From Fimenecus sp045531435 (GTDB lineage: Bacteria; Bacillota; Clostridia; Oscillospirales; Acutalibacteraceae): a DNA stretch of 30,547 nucleotides. The translations under genes were made by a program, and so were the position numbers. Positions within the stretch are counted from its first letter, which is position 1, and every line of letters begins with the position of its first letter. The stretch lies in assembly GCA_045531435.1 (NCBI GenBank), contig JAZSDZ010000075.1, positions 1 to 30,547 on the forward strand. Reading direction: 5' to 3'. Positions 5,671 through 13,626 of this stretch are shown in pieces. A model generated the notes under the pieces. It did not search any database, was not told the origin of the DNA, and saw only the letters and a program-made list of their open reading frames with translations.

Positions 5671-5852
5671 TACGACCTGAAGCGCCTTGCAAAAACTGAG
5701 AGGACAGATATCTTGGGTGTCATGGGGACTGCAAAAAGTATGCCGACTTTAAAAATGCCCAAAGGGAAATAAAAATCAAACTAAAGAAGTCAAGGGAATA
5801 TGACTCATATAAAGTGAAGAGTAAGGAAAGATTCAGCCGTAATGGTGGCTGA
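5667..5852 (+). pseudogene. Zinc-finger phage protein interrupted by in-frame TGA at a Cys position
   Basis: The frame opens with ATG overlapping the previous stop (ATGA). It encodes 10 residues ending PCKN, meets TGA at 5697-5699, then continues for 50 codons (EDRYLGCHGDCKKYADF..) to a normal TGA at 5850. Small phage proteins of this kind have the pattern C-x2-C-x2-R-x2-G-C-H-x2-C-x2-Y. Every position is present here except the second Cys, which is the TGA. A single change TGC or TGT to TGA explains it. Alternatives are a sequencing error or UGA read-through or recoding, for example as selenocysteine. TGA ends other genes in this window (5670, 13626, 13820, 14768, 27633), so a general code change is not supported. 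Confidence 0.7.
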
Positions 5853-5854
5853 AT
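5831..5854 (+). other. Perfect 8-bp hairpin ahead of the large terminase gene
   Basis: ATTCAGCC (5831-5838) and GGCTGAAT (5847-5854) enclose an 8-nt loop; the stem covers the stop of the interrupted gene. No T-tract follows, so an RNA-processing or attenuation role is more likely than termination. Confidence 0.4.
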
Positions 5855-5900
5855 AACAAGCAAGATGGTGCTTCTATTTTTTGTATGGAGGTGCCAATTT

Positions 5901-7631
5901 TTGATTGAAAGTTGTAAAAATGCACTGAAACGCACTTTTGTCGCATTAAAACAGAACGGACTTAACTATGATGCTTACGAAGATTTGTTTGTTATAGTGC
6001 AATTTGGCTTACTGCATGATGCGGAGCATAAGTTTGAGTACAAGAAGTATTCGGACTATGTGAAAGAGATAGCCTTAAAAGAAGTCAAGGATGATGCAGA
6101 CCATGCAGAAATATGGCGTGATCTGTATTGGAGAATGCTTAAATTAGAGTCATTTTACTTTTTTGAGAGTTTTCTGCTCTATATGGAGAGAAAAAGGCCA
6201 TATGAAAAGCGTTTTTATGAGCCAAGGCAGAAAACCTTAAAGACTGTAGTCGATGAATTGCAGAAATTAGAGGACAGTAAAACCCAAAAATGTCTTGCAA
6301 TATCGATGCCGGCGAGAGTAGGAAAGTCAACTTCGATACTATTTTTCAAAGCATGGGTTGCACTTAGGCATCCTGAAAGCCATTCCGCCATGGGTACTCA
6401 CTCTGGAATGCTTGCTGACCACTTCTACAAAGAGTTGTTAGACATCTTTACAACTGAAGAATACTGTTTTCAGGAGTTATATGCATATTTTCAACCTAAT
6501 AAGAAGTTTATTGAGGACAAATCTGCTGAGAAGATGACTATATCATTTGCGGCAAAAGGAGATTTCCCAACTATCACTTGTCGTGGAATTGACGGAACAT
6601 GGACAGGAGCCATAGATATATCATCAGATGGATACCTAACCGTGGATGACCTTGTAAGGGATAGAACCCATTCGCTTAGTCCAAAACGAATGAATGACAC
6701 CTTTTCGGAGTTTCTTAACAAAATGGTTGACCGTATGAATGATGGAGCCAAGATGCTGCTTATAGGAACCTTGTGGAATGTGCTTGATCCTATCAAACGA
6801 CTTGAAGAAATGTATTCTAACGATGACAGATATGTATTTATGCGAATACCGGCCCTGAATGATGAAGACGAAAGTAACTTTGATTATGAAGTCAAGGGAT
6901 TTTCTACAGAATATTATAAAGAAATGCGAGACAGACTCATAAGAGCCGGAAATGAAGCTGAGTGGTTTGCAAAATATCAGCAAGCACCATACAACCGTGA
7001 AGGTCTGTTATTCCCGGCAAATGAACTTGGATCATTTAATGGGGTTTTACTTAGTGATAAAAGTTATACATTCCAGGTCATTTGTGATCCGGCATTTGGT
7101 GGTGGAGACAGCGTTTCGATGCCTGTAGGTCTACAGGATGATGAAACGAAGATAATATATGTGATTGATTGGTATTTTTCATCAGCCGGAGTCAAGGTAA
7201 CTATTCCTGAAATAGCCGATATGATAGTCAAGTATGAAATCAAGAATGTAACCTTTGAGCGAAACAGCGGTGGAATGCTATTTGCCAAACAGGTCCAGGA
7301 AGAACTTGAAAAGCGTGAATATTTATGTGCTTGTGACACCAAAAGAGCGCCTAATGGCATAGACAAGATAAGCAAAATCAAGGCTTGTGAAACAAAAATC
7401 AAGGAATTTGTACGATTTCTTGATGACAGCAAGCCGAATGTAGAGGGTGGAGAAGAAGTAATGGTGTTTAAGAAGACACCAATGTATAAAAGAGCCTTGG
7501 ATGAAATGGAGACATTTGTAACCATAGGCAAAAATCTGCATGATGATGCGGCTGACGGAATTGCTCAGATGGTAATGAAGGCATTTGACAGTATAAACAG
7601 ACAGACTGTGGTAATTGACAGTCCATTTTAG
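5901..7631 (+). CDS. terL: Terminase large subunit (packaging ATPase-nuclease)
   Basis: The motor that pumps DNA into the prohead and cuts it. Of 576 residues, the N-terminal ATPase has Walker A SMPARVGKST (about 135-144), Walker B LTVDDL (about 246-251) and a coupling motif IGTLW (about 288-292). The C-terminal RNase H-like nuclease has the first Asp in VICDPAFGGGDS (D396), FERNSGG (about 452-458) and the closing acidic HDDAADGIA (about 547-555). All key residues are present, so it should be active. The frame reaches an ATG at 5865, but TTG at 5901 is preferred: GGAGG is 9 nt upstream of it and nothing suitable precedes 5865. The N-terminal 120 residues before the ATPase are longer than in many families. 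It works with the portal (8237). Confidence 0.95.
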   Translation: MIESCKNALKRTFVALKQNGLNYDAYEDLFVIVQFGLLHDAEHKFEYKKYSDYVKEIALKEVKDDADHAEIWRDLYWRMLKLESFYFFESFLLYMERKRPYEKRFYEPRQKTLKTVVDELQKLEDSKTQKCLAISMPARVGKSTSILFFKAWVALRHPESHSAMGTHSGMLADHFYKELLDIFTTEEYCFQELYAYFQPNKKFIEDKSAEKMTISFAAKGDFPTITCRGIDGTWTGAIDISSDGYLTVDDLVRDRTHSLSPKRMNDTFSEFLNKMVDRMNDGAKMLLIGTLWNVLDPIKRLEEMYSNDDRYVFMRIPALNDEDESNFDYEVKGFSTEYYKEMRDRLIRAGNEAEWFAKYQQAPYNREGLLFPANELGSFNGVLLSDKSYTFQVICDPAFGGGDSVSMPVGLQDDETKIIYVIDWYFSSAGVKVTIPEIADMIVKYEIKNVTFERNSGGMLFAKQVQEELEKREYLCACDTKRAPNGIDKISKIKACETKIKEFVRFLDDSKPNVEGGEEVMVFKKTPMYKRALDEMETFVTIGKNLHDDAADGIAQMVMKAFDSINRQTVVIDSPF

Positions 7632-7642
7632 GAGGGGAACAC

Positions 7643-8077
7643 ATGACAGCAAAACAGTATCTACAGAGATATGAATACTTTGAGAGAAAATATATAGCTG
7701 CAATCGAAGAGATTAAGACACTTGAACAGGAAATGATTAGCCTTAAGAGTCCTAATTTTGAAGAAAAAGTGCAGACGAGCGTAGTGAGTGATCCTATCTG
7801 TGAAATGTTTTGCAATTTAGAGTCAGAAAAAGGCAAACTTGTAATGCAGATTGCAAAATATAAAGGTCAGATGTTCGTAATTAAGAATCAGATTTCCGAA
7901 TTAGAGGATGATTATAACAATTATTATGCGATTCTGCTTTTCAGATATATATTCCATAAAGATTGGAAATTTATAGGAGATAAACTAAGGTATTCAAGGA
8001 CACAACTGAACCGACTCCATGGACTTGCATTAAAGGAATTTGATGCAAAATTCAGGAAAATATATGAAGAAAAATAA
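7643..8077 (+). CDS. DUF1492/sigma-70 region-4-like late regulator
   Basis: A 144-residue protein: coiled-coil-like N-terminus (about 5-35 and 60-95) followed by a C-terminal HTH with LLFRYIFHKDWKFIGDKLRYSRTQLNR split over about 98-124 and HGLALKEF. This matches DUF1492 phage proteins, related to sigma region 4 and to ArpU/RinA-type late-gene activators. The expected job is control of the late operon. AGGAGGGG is 5 nt before ATG, and it starts 11 nt after terL. Its place after terL rather than before the terminase genes is less usual. Direct repeats just downstream may be its target. Confidence 0.75.
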   Translation: MTAKQYLQRYEYFERKYIAAIEEIKTLEQEMISLKSPNFEEKVQTSVVSDPICEMFCNLESEKGKLVMQIAKYKGQMFVIKNQISELEDDYNNYYAILLFRYIFHKDWKFIGDKLRYSRTQLNRLHGLALKEFDAKFRKIYEEK

Positions 8078-8083
8078 AAAATA

Positions 8084-8116
8084 GGTACAAATGGTACAAA
8101 ATGGTACAAATGGCAC
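8084..8116. repeat. Three to four short direct repeats GGTACAAAT
   Basis: GGTACAAAT occurs at 8084, 8093 and (after one extra A) 8103, with a diverged GGCACATTG at 8112, periods 9, 10 and 9 bp. They start 7 nt after the stop of the DUF1492 gene, in a 159-bp gap before the portal gene. Possible binding site for the regulator; no promoter is clear beside it. Confidence 0.5.
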
Positions 8117-8188
8117 ATTGAAATTTTTAAAATCTTATGATTTATTAAAGTTGTAGAAGTACCAAAATTCATTATGTAACCCCTAATA

Positions 8189-8218
8189 AAAAGGCGAGCC
8201 GTAGATGGCTTGCCTTTT
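8189..8218 (+). terminator. Rho-independent terminator before the portal gene
   Basis: AAAAGGCGAGCC and GGCTTGCCTTTT (one G-T pair) pair over 12 bp around a 6-nt loop, ending in TTTT. It would end transcripts of terL and its regulator, or be antiterminated for late expression. Confidence 0.75.
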
Positions 8219-8236
8219 CCCTTGTGGGAGGAAAAT

Positions 8237-9787
8237 ATGACACAGCCGATTATACCTACGAAGTTAGGAAGAAAAATTATATACACGGATCAGCCGTTCA
8301 TAACACGCGAGAATCTGATAGATGTGCTGACAAAGGCAAAAAATGAGCATATGTCGAATGTAGCCGACATACAGTATCTGCTTAAGTATGAAAAAGGCGT
8401 GCAGCCACTTAACAGAGAAAAGACTGTAAGAGCAGATATCGATATATGCGATGTTGACAACATAGCGAATCAGATAACAGAGTTCAAACTTGGTTATGAC
8501 TGGGGATATCCGATAACACTTGTGCAACGCGGTGTTACGGACAGCGGTTCCAATGTAGAATCTGAAGCCATAGCAAGACTGAATGAATATTATGAGATTG
8601 CCGGCAACAGAGGACATCAACAGGAACTTGCGAGATATGTCGAGATAACAGGTATCGGATACACCTATGTTGACATCAATACAGAGTATGTTGATGGTGA
8701 AAGTCCATTTACACATGATGTATTAGACCCTGAGTTTACCTTTGTTGTAAGAAGTACATACTATACAGACAAAAGGATAGTGATGGGTGTCACATTTAGT
8801 GATAAGAACATAGATGGTGAGACTATATATACCTGTTTTACACCAAGTTCAAGATATATAGTCAGACGGCTAAAGGACATAGAAGAGTATAGCAATCCTT
8901 TAGGAGTGATACCTATAGTCGAGTGGATAAGGGCCTATGACAGAATGGGATGTTTTGAGCGTCAGATTCCTGAAATGGATGCGTTGAATCTGCTTAATTC
9001 AGATTTCCTTAATGATGTAGACCAAAATACACAGGCTATATGGCATACAAACGATGTCGATTTTAAGACTATAGAGATTAAGAATCCAGATGGAACGACT
9101 ACCACAACGGTACAGAAACCGTCTAATGGACAATGGTTACAGACATACACGACTATGGATGGTAAGACACCATTCATTTCACCTTTGACCATTACTTATG
9201 ACTATGGCGGAATACTCAATAACATAGTCACAAAGCGTCAGATGATACTTGCTAAGTGTGATGTTCCTCAGAGAAATGACAATTCAGGTGGTTCAACAGG
9301 AATAGCCATGAGTGATGCATCTGGTTGGTCTGCTGCTGAAGCATCTGCAAGCAAAAAAGAAAACATACAGGATATGTGCAAGACAGCTGAGTTAAGAGTT
9401 GTCTTCAGGGCGATATCTGCCGGTGGCAAGATTGAAGCAGATAACCCTGTAAATGGCTTAAGGCTTATAGATGTAAAGCCATATATTAAGCGTCAGAAGT
9501 CATATGAAATGACAGTCAAGACAAATGCACTTGCAACAATGCTGAGTCATGGCATACATGGACTTCATGCAATAAAGGCAATCAACTTCTTTGATGATCC
9601 GGCACAGGTTTGGGAAGATTCCAAAGAACGAATCGAAGAGTTTCAGGATAGTCAGATTAAAAGTGATGAACCAACAGCAGATAGTGAAGATTCTGACAAT
9701 ATAATAGACCAGGTCAACAACAGTCCCAATATAGACGGAATGTATGTAGAAGAAGTAGAAGAGGTCGAACAGAATCCGAATAATTAA
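8237..9787 (+). CDS. Portal protein (SPP1 gp6-like)
   Basis: The dodecameric ring at the capsid vertex through which DNA passes. The 516 residues show the SPP1-type layout: an N-terminal region with the ADIQYLLKYEKGVQPLNRE segment, central clip/stem, and a conserved helix region near residues 355-400 (RQMILAKCDVP.. SGWSAAEASASKKENIQDM). The C-terminal tail is acidic and Glu/Asn-rich. ATG at 8237 is used: GGGAGG lies 5 nt upstream, while the in-frame ATG at 8210 falls inside the terminator stem. Neighbours (terL before, gp7-like after) agree. Confidence 0.92.
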   Translation: MTQPIIPTKLGRKIIYTDQPFITRENLIDVLTKAKNEHMSNVADIQYLLKYEKGVQPLNREKTVRADIDICDVDNIANQITEFKLGYDWGYPITLVQRGVTDSGSNVESEAIARLNEYYEIAGNRGHQQELARYVEITGIGYTYVDINTEYVDGESPFTHDVLDPEFTFVVRSTYYTDKRIVMGVTFSDKNIDGETIYTCFTPSSRYIVRRLKDIEEYSNPLGVIPIVEWIRAYDRMGCFERQIPEMDALNLLNSDFLNDVDQNTQAIWHTNDVDFKTIEIKNPDGTTTTTVQKPSNGQWLQTYTTMDGKTPFISPLTITYDYGGILNNIVTKRQMILAKCDVPQRNDNSGGSTGIAMSDASGWSAAEASASKKENIQDMCKTAELRVVFRAISAGGKIEADNPVNGLRLIDVKPYIKRQKSYEMTVKTNALATMLSHGIHGLHAIKAINFFDDPAQVWEDSKERIEEFQDSQIKSDEPTADSEDSDNIIDQVNNSPNIDGMYVEEVEEVEQNPNN

Positions 9788-9795
9788 GGTGGCAT

Positions 9796-10488
9796 ATGGC
9801 AGAAACACAGAATTTCGATAAACTGAATATCCTTAAAAGGCGTTCAGAGCCGTATGCCGATTATTTTGGAGATATGCTTATAACAGATAAGCAGAAAAAG
9901 CAAAGAATAGACCTTGCCTTCATACTTGAAGATGCACTTGCCATATACTTTGAGTTTATAGCGCAAAGGATTGAAAGTGGGACACTTAATCCTGTGTCCG
10001 ATAAACAACAGCTGGTATATATGTTATATGACGCAGTAAGCGGTAAAGAAGATATACATATTCCTGATGAAGACCTTGACAAGTATGTCATGGATACTAC
10101 AGAGGAAATATACAAAGCAACAGTAGATAACATGGCAAAAGCACCTAATGATATATCATATGACGAGGAAACACCTTATTGGATTTCTGATGACAGAGCC
10201 ATGTTTATAGCTGAGAATGAAGCCAACACCATATACAATGCATCGGACTACTTTAAAGCCATTGCAGATGGAAAGAATTACAAGGTGTGGCAAGTATATC
10301 CTGATGACAGAGTAAGGCAGACACACATAGAGGTCTATGGGGTGACACTACCCATAGATGAATATTTCGATGTGGGAGCCGCAAGAATGCTCTATCCAAA
10401 GGATGTGACAAGTGAGTTCAGCACAGGAGCAGAGCATCCGGAAGAAGTGATTGGTTGTAGATGCTCTATTTTGTACATAAATAAATAA
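9796..10488 (+). CDS. Minor head protein, SPP1 gp7/Mu F-like head morphogenesis domain
   Basis: A 230-residue protein with the C-terminal head-morphogenesis motif: RQTHIEVYGVTLPIDEYFDVG (split about 177-197), then a Pro/Asp stretch and the closing HPEEVIGCRC (about 214-223). Family members bind the portal and stay in the capsid in few copies, affecting DNA ejection. N-terminal two thirds are helical. It starts 8 nt after the portal stop with AAGGTGGC as ribosome site. It is shorter than SPP1 gp7, but the motif is complete. Confidence 0.88.
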   Translation: MAETQNFDKLNILKRRSEPYADYFGDMLITDKQKKQRIDLAFILEDALAIYFEFIAQRIESGTLNPVSDKQQLVYMLYDAVSGKEDIHIPDEDLDKYVMDTTEEIYKATVDNMAKAPNDISYDEETPYWISDDRAMFIAENEANTIYNASDYFKAIADGKNYKVWQVYPDDRVRQTHIEVYGVTLPIDEYFDVGAARMLYPKDVTSEFSTGAEHPEEVIGCRCSILYINK

Positions 10489-10495
10489 GTTAATT

Positions 10496-10553
10496 ATAGC
10501 AAGGATAGTGATTGCAACACGAAAGCAGAAAGCCTTATCTGTTTCCTTGCTAT
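10496..10553 (+). terminator. Long inverted repeat before the HNH gene, terminator-like
   Basis: ATAGCAAGGA (10496-10505) and TCCTTGCTAT (10544-10553) pair perfectly over 10 bp, with inner GATA/TATC pairing and a loop rich in GAAAGCAGAAAGC. Followed by TTATATTT. It may end or reduce transcription ahead of the inserted endonuclease. Confidence 0.45.
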
Positions 10554-10591
10554 TTATATTTAAGGCAAATTACGAAAGGCGGTAATTGAAT

Positions 10592-11212
10592 ATGGAAAAT
10601 GAAATATGGAAAGATATCGAAGGGTATGAAGGGCGGTATCAGGTTAGCAATTTGGGTAATGTAAGAAGTCTGAAGTTTAGAAATCAAAAATTGATTAAAA
10701 ACCTTACACTTACTACAAATAATAACGGATACAAAATGGTTGCATTAAACAACAAAAAAAGAACGAAATTCTTTTTAGTCCATAGGTTAGTTGCAACAGC
10801 TTTTATTAAAAACCCTAACAATTATCCTGTTGTAAATCACAAAGACGAGAATCCACAAAACAACCATATGGATAACCTTGAATGGTGTACTCAGTCGTAC
10901 AATTGTATTTACTCGATGAATATCCATCCTAAAAGGCGAGAAAAAACTATTGATAACTTGGGGAAATATTCATCAAGAAACAAAAGGGGTGTTCCTCACA
11001 AACATTACAAACAGGTAGCGATACTTGATGATGACAATAAAATCATAAGTATTTATGAAAATGCTGCAACCGCAGCAAAAGAGTTAGAATTGTATGCTTG
11101 CAATGTTATGAGAGTTTGCAAGGCAAACGCACATCTAATTATAGGCAATAGACAAGAGATAACAAAGAAAAGAAAAACAGGTGGTCATATCTTCGTATTT
11201 TTAGAGGATTGA
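10592..11212 (+). CDS. HNH homing endonuclease (NUMOD4-HNH)
   Basis: Free-standing homing endonuclease that nicks or cuts phage DNA and spreads by repair of the break. Of 206 residues, the start carries a NUMOD4 motif (IWKDIEGYEGRYQVSNLGNV about 4-23). A central HNH domain has HRLVATAFI, then VVNHKDENPQNN and LEWCT (about 66-110), and a NUMOD1-like DNA-binding segment lies near 145-185 (IISIYENAATAAKELELYA). ATG at 10592 follows AAAGGCGG; the in-frame TTG 6 nt earlier is less likely. It interrupts the head gene block between gp7 and scaffold and is more A-rich than its neighbours, the mark of a recent selfish insertion. Confidence 0.92.
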   Translation: MENEIWKDIEGYEGRYQVSNLGNVRSLKFRNQKLIKNLTLTTNNNGYKMVALNNKKRTKFFLVHRLVATAFIKNPNNYPVVNHKDENPQNNHMDNLEWCTQSYNCIYSMNIHPKRREKTIDNLGKYSSRNKRGVPHKHYKQVAILDDDNKIISIYENAATAAKELELYACNVMRVCKANAHLIIGNRQEITKKRKTGGHIFVFLED

Positions 11213-11234
11213 TTATCTGTTTTTTATATATATC

Positions 11235-11334
11235 GGTGCGGAGATGCACCTAAAAAAGCGCACAAAAATAAGCAGAGAGAACTGACTATAACAAACGCAG
11301 ATAATTAGTGCGGAGATGCACTTTAAAAAGCGCA
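11235..11334 (+). repeat. Duplicated hairpin element after the HNH gene
   Basis: Two copies 72 bp apart: GGTGC GGAGAT GCACC then TAAAAAAGCGCA (11235-11262), and AGTGC GGAGAT GCACT then TTAAAAAGCGCA (11307-11334). The outer pair differs (G-C versus A-T) but stays paired, while the GGAGAT loop is unchanged, which points to selection on an RNA stem. The second copy lies just before the scaffold gene. GGAGAT in the loop resembles a Shine-Dalgarno sequence. Confidence 0.6.
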
Positions 11335-11355
11335 GAAAGGTACAGGTAATTATTT

Positions 11356-11955
11356 ATGGACGATAACAATGTTCAGACAACCGAAACTAATGTAAATGAT
11401 GTCACAAAGCCGGAGAAAAAGACAGATACTGGCGTGTTAAAAGCTGATGAAACGCCTACCCCGTCACCAATAAACCAAGAAGATCAGATTCAGAAACTTC
11501 TTCTTGAAAACGCTAAGTTGAAAAGGTCTTTTGATAAGGCTGCCTCAGAAGCAAGTGACTATAAAAAAAAGTACAATGCAACGCTATCTGAACAAGAAAA
11601 AGCAAGCATTGAGAAAGCAGAGGAACAAGCAAGGCGTGATGAACGCTTAGCGGAGTTAGAGCGTGAGGTATCCGTTCATAAATATACAGAGAGTTACCTG
11701 GATTTGGGTTATGACAAAGAGTCAGCGCAAGCAGCGGCAATAGCCCAAGTTGACGGCGATATCGAAACACTTTTCAAACTTCAGAAAAAGATTATCGATG
11801 CAAAGCTGAAAGCTAAAGAACAGGAACTTCTCAAAGATATACCAAGGGCAAAGACGGGTGTATACGCGTCAATGACCAAAGAGCAGATTTTAGCAATTCC
11901 TGACAGAGCCGAAAAGCGTAAAGCAATGGCTGAGAATTGGGAGTTGTTTAATTAA
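11356..11955 (+). CDS. Capsid scaffold protein (DUF4355/gp20-like)
   Basis: A 199-residue, highly charged protein: disordered Thr/Glu/Lys-rich N-terminus (1-45), a long coiled coil (about 48-105, with LLLENAKLKRSFDKAASEAS), then DLGYDKESAQAAAIAQVDGD near 115-135, and a C-terminal basic helix. This matches phage scaffolds that guide assembly of the capsid shell and are removed before DNA entry. It stands immediately before the major capsid gene, as expected. The ribosome site (AAAGG, 12-15 nt upstream) is weak. Confidence 0.85.
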   Translation: MDDNNVQTTETNVNDVTKPEKKTDTGVLKADETPTPSPINQEDQIQKLLLENAKLKRSFDKAASEASDYKKKYNATLSEQEKASIEKAEEQARRDERLAELEREVSVHKYTESYLDLGYDKESAQAAAIAQVDGDIETLFKLQKKIIDAKLKAKEQELLKDIPRAKTGVYASMTKEQILAIPDRAEKRKAMAENWELFN

Positions 11956-11981
11956 ATTTTTTTAAACAGGAGGAAATAGTA

Positions 11982-12869
11982 ATGGGTAATATTACAACGA
12001 GCGCAGAAGATAATCTGTCAAAATCAGTTAACTTTGCGAGAGTCCGTGAAAGAGAGTTCGTTGAGATATTCAGCGGAGATATCAGAAAACTTGTTGAAGC
12101 ACTTGGAGTAACAAGAAAAATTCAGAAAGAGTCAGGATCAGTTCTTAAGGTTATGAAGGTTACTGGAACACTTGAAAGTGGTGAGATTCCTGAAGGTGAA
12201 GTAATTCCACTTAGTGAGTTTGCTACTACATGGGAGCCTATCGGAGAGATAACACTTAAGAAGTGGAGAAAAGCAACTACAATCGAAGCTATCAATGATA
12301 AGGGATATGATCAGGCTGTTACATCTACAACAGATAAGATGATTAAGGATATTCAGAGAGGTATCAGAAGTGACTTCTTCTCATTCCTTGCAACAGGCAC
12401 AAGAACAGCTACAGGTGATGGATTCCAGGATACTATCGCTAATGCTTGGGGACAGCTTCAGGTTATATTTGAGGATACAGATGTTCAGCCTGTATTCTTC
12501 CTCAACCCACTTGATGTTGCAGCATATCTTGGTTCTGCACAGATAAGCACACAGACACTTTTCGGAATGACATATCTTAAGAACTTCCTTGGACTTGGAG
12601 ATGTATTCCTTAATGGTGATGTTCCAAAGGGTAAGGTTTATGCAACTGTAAAGGACAACATCGTACTTTACTTTGTAAATGCCGGCACAGCAGATATCAG
12701 CGAAGGATTTGAGTTCACAACTGATGAAACAGGTCTTATCGGTATCCATGAGTATGCTGACTATAACAGAGACACAGTAAACAACTCTGTAGTATCAGGT
12801 GTTAAGCTGTTTGCTGAGAACCTTTACGGAGTAGTTGTTGGTACTATCGGAGATACACCATCAGCATAA
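11982..12869 (+). CDS. Major capsid protein
   Basis: A 295-residue HK97-fold shell protein. Typical parts are the N-arm SVNFARVREREFVEIFSGDI, the E-loop region with GTLESGEIPEGEVIPLSEF (about 61-79), the spine helix with TDKMIKDIQRGIRSDFFSF, the P/A-domain sequence QPVFFLNPLDVAAYLG, and NNSVVSGVKLFAENLYGVVV at the end. AGGAGG is 8 nt before ATG. Codon use is more regular than in neighbours, as for a highly expressed gene. No delta-domain protease gene is seen, consistent with a separate scaffold. Confidence 0.93.
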   Translation: MGNITTSAEDNLSKSVNFARVREREFVEIFSGDIRKLVEALGVTRKIQKESGSVLKVMKVTGTLESGEIPEGEVIPLSEFATTWEPIGEITLKKWRKATTIEAINDKGYDQAVTSTTDKMIKDIQRGIRSDFFSFLATGTRTATGDGFQDTIANAWGQLQVIFEDTDVQPVFFLNPLDVAAYLGSAQISTQTLFGMTYLKNFLGLGDVFLNGDVPKGKVYATVKDNIVLYFVNAGTADISEGFEFTTDETGLIGIHEYADYNRDTVNNSVVSGVKLFAENLYGVVVGTIGDTPSA

Positions 12870-12889
12870 GAGAATAACGAGGTATAAAT

Positions 12890-13210
12890 ATGGAACAGGA
12901 AATACTTGATTCACTTGTAACCAGATTAGGGCTTACGGAGGAAAGTGAGATATCCATATTAAGCGAAATCCTCAACGATGCAATAAAAGAGATAACCGAA
13001 GCGAGACGATATCCGGAGGATATGTCAAGCGAGGACATCGAAACAGATTTGCAGAACTATACATCTGCCATAAAAAAATTAGCAATATATGACTTTAATA
13101 TGCGTGGTGTCGAAGGACAGGAAACGCATAATGAAAACGGTATAAACCGTGGTTATGTGGATAGGGCGAAATGCTTTCATGGTGTTTTGCCCTTTGCTAA
13201 TGTAATTTAG
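12890..13210 (+). CDS. Head-tail connector protein (gp6/gp15-like)
   Basis: A 106-residue helical protein placed directly after the capsid gene. The pattern LVTRLG..ISILSEILNDAIKEITEARRYP and YTSAIKKLAIYDFNMRGVEGQETHNENG followed by RGY is that of phage DNA-packaging/connector proteins of the HK97 gp6-SPP1 gp15 class, which form a ring under the portal. The ribosome site is GAGG 8 nt upstream. Confidence 0.82.
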   Translation: MEQEILDSLVTRLGLTEESEISILSEILNDAIKEITEARRYPEDMSSEDIETDLQNYTSAIKKLAIYDFNMRGVEGQETHNENGINRGYVDRAKCFHGVLPFANVI

Positions 13211-13323
13211 TAGGTGTGCGTGATTGAGGGTGTCGTGCCTTCGTGGCATCCTTGGTTGCAAGGGTGTGCGTTTTAAATAGGTGGTGGGCGGCGTACATTT
13301 ATTAAGAAATAAGGAGCGCAGAT
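13211..13323 (+). other. GT-rich structured gap before the holin cassette
   Basis: A 113-bp interruption in an otherwise packed operon. It is GT-rich and contains GTGCC TTCGT GGCAT (13231-13246) inside repeated GTGTGCG and GGGTGT motifs (GTGCG at 13216, GTGTGCG at 13264). No gene is visible. It may be the boundary of the inserted holin pair or an RNA processing site. Confidence 0.35.
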
Positions 13324-13626
13324 ATGAATGTGTGGGTATCAGTCCTAATATCAGGCATAGCTGCTGCATTTGCTATTTATTTCGGATTAAAAAATAACCA
13401 AAGGGCCGATGTGAAAGACATAGAAGAAAAAGCGGCAAGGGATGCAAAAATCAATATTAAACTTGATGATATATCATCAGATGTGAAAGACATCAAATAT
13501 GATATATCAGCCACAAATAAAAAGGTGGAAGAAATTGATAGACGCGTGGTTGTCGTTGAACAATCTGCTAAGTCAGCACATCATCGGATTGATCGAATTG
13601 AAGGTAGGGAGGAGAAAGCAATATGA
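13324..13626 (+). CDS. Holin-associated membrane coiled-coil protein (XhlA-like)
   Basis: A 100-residue protein with one N-terminal membrane helix (about 4-22, VWVSVLISGIAAAFAIYFG) and a long hydrophilic coiled coil to the C-terminus (DISSDVKDIKYDISATNKKVEEIDRRV split over about 49-75). This is the architecture of haemolysin XhlA and related lysis accessory proteins; their position facing the cytoplasm is known from the family. AAGGAG lies 7 nt before ATG. The stop overlaps the next start as ATGA, so it is coupled to the holin. Confidence 0.7.
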   Translation: MNVWVSVLISGIAAAFAIYFGLKNNQRADVKDIEEKAARDAKINIKLDDISSDVKDIKYDISATNKKVEEIDRRVVVVEQSAKSAHHRIDRIEGREEKAI

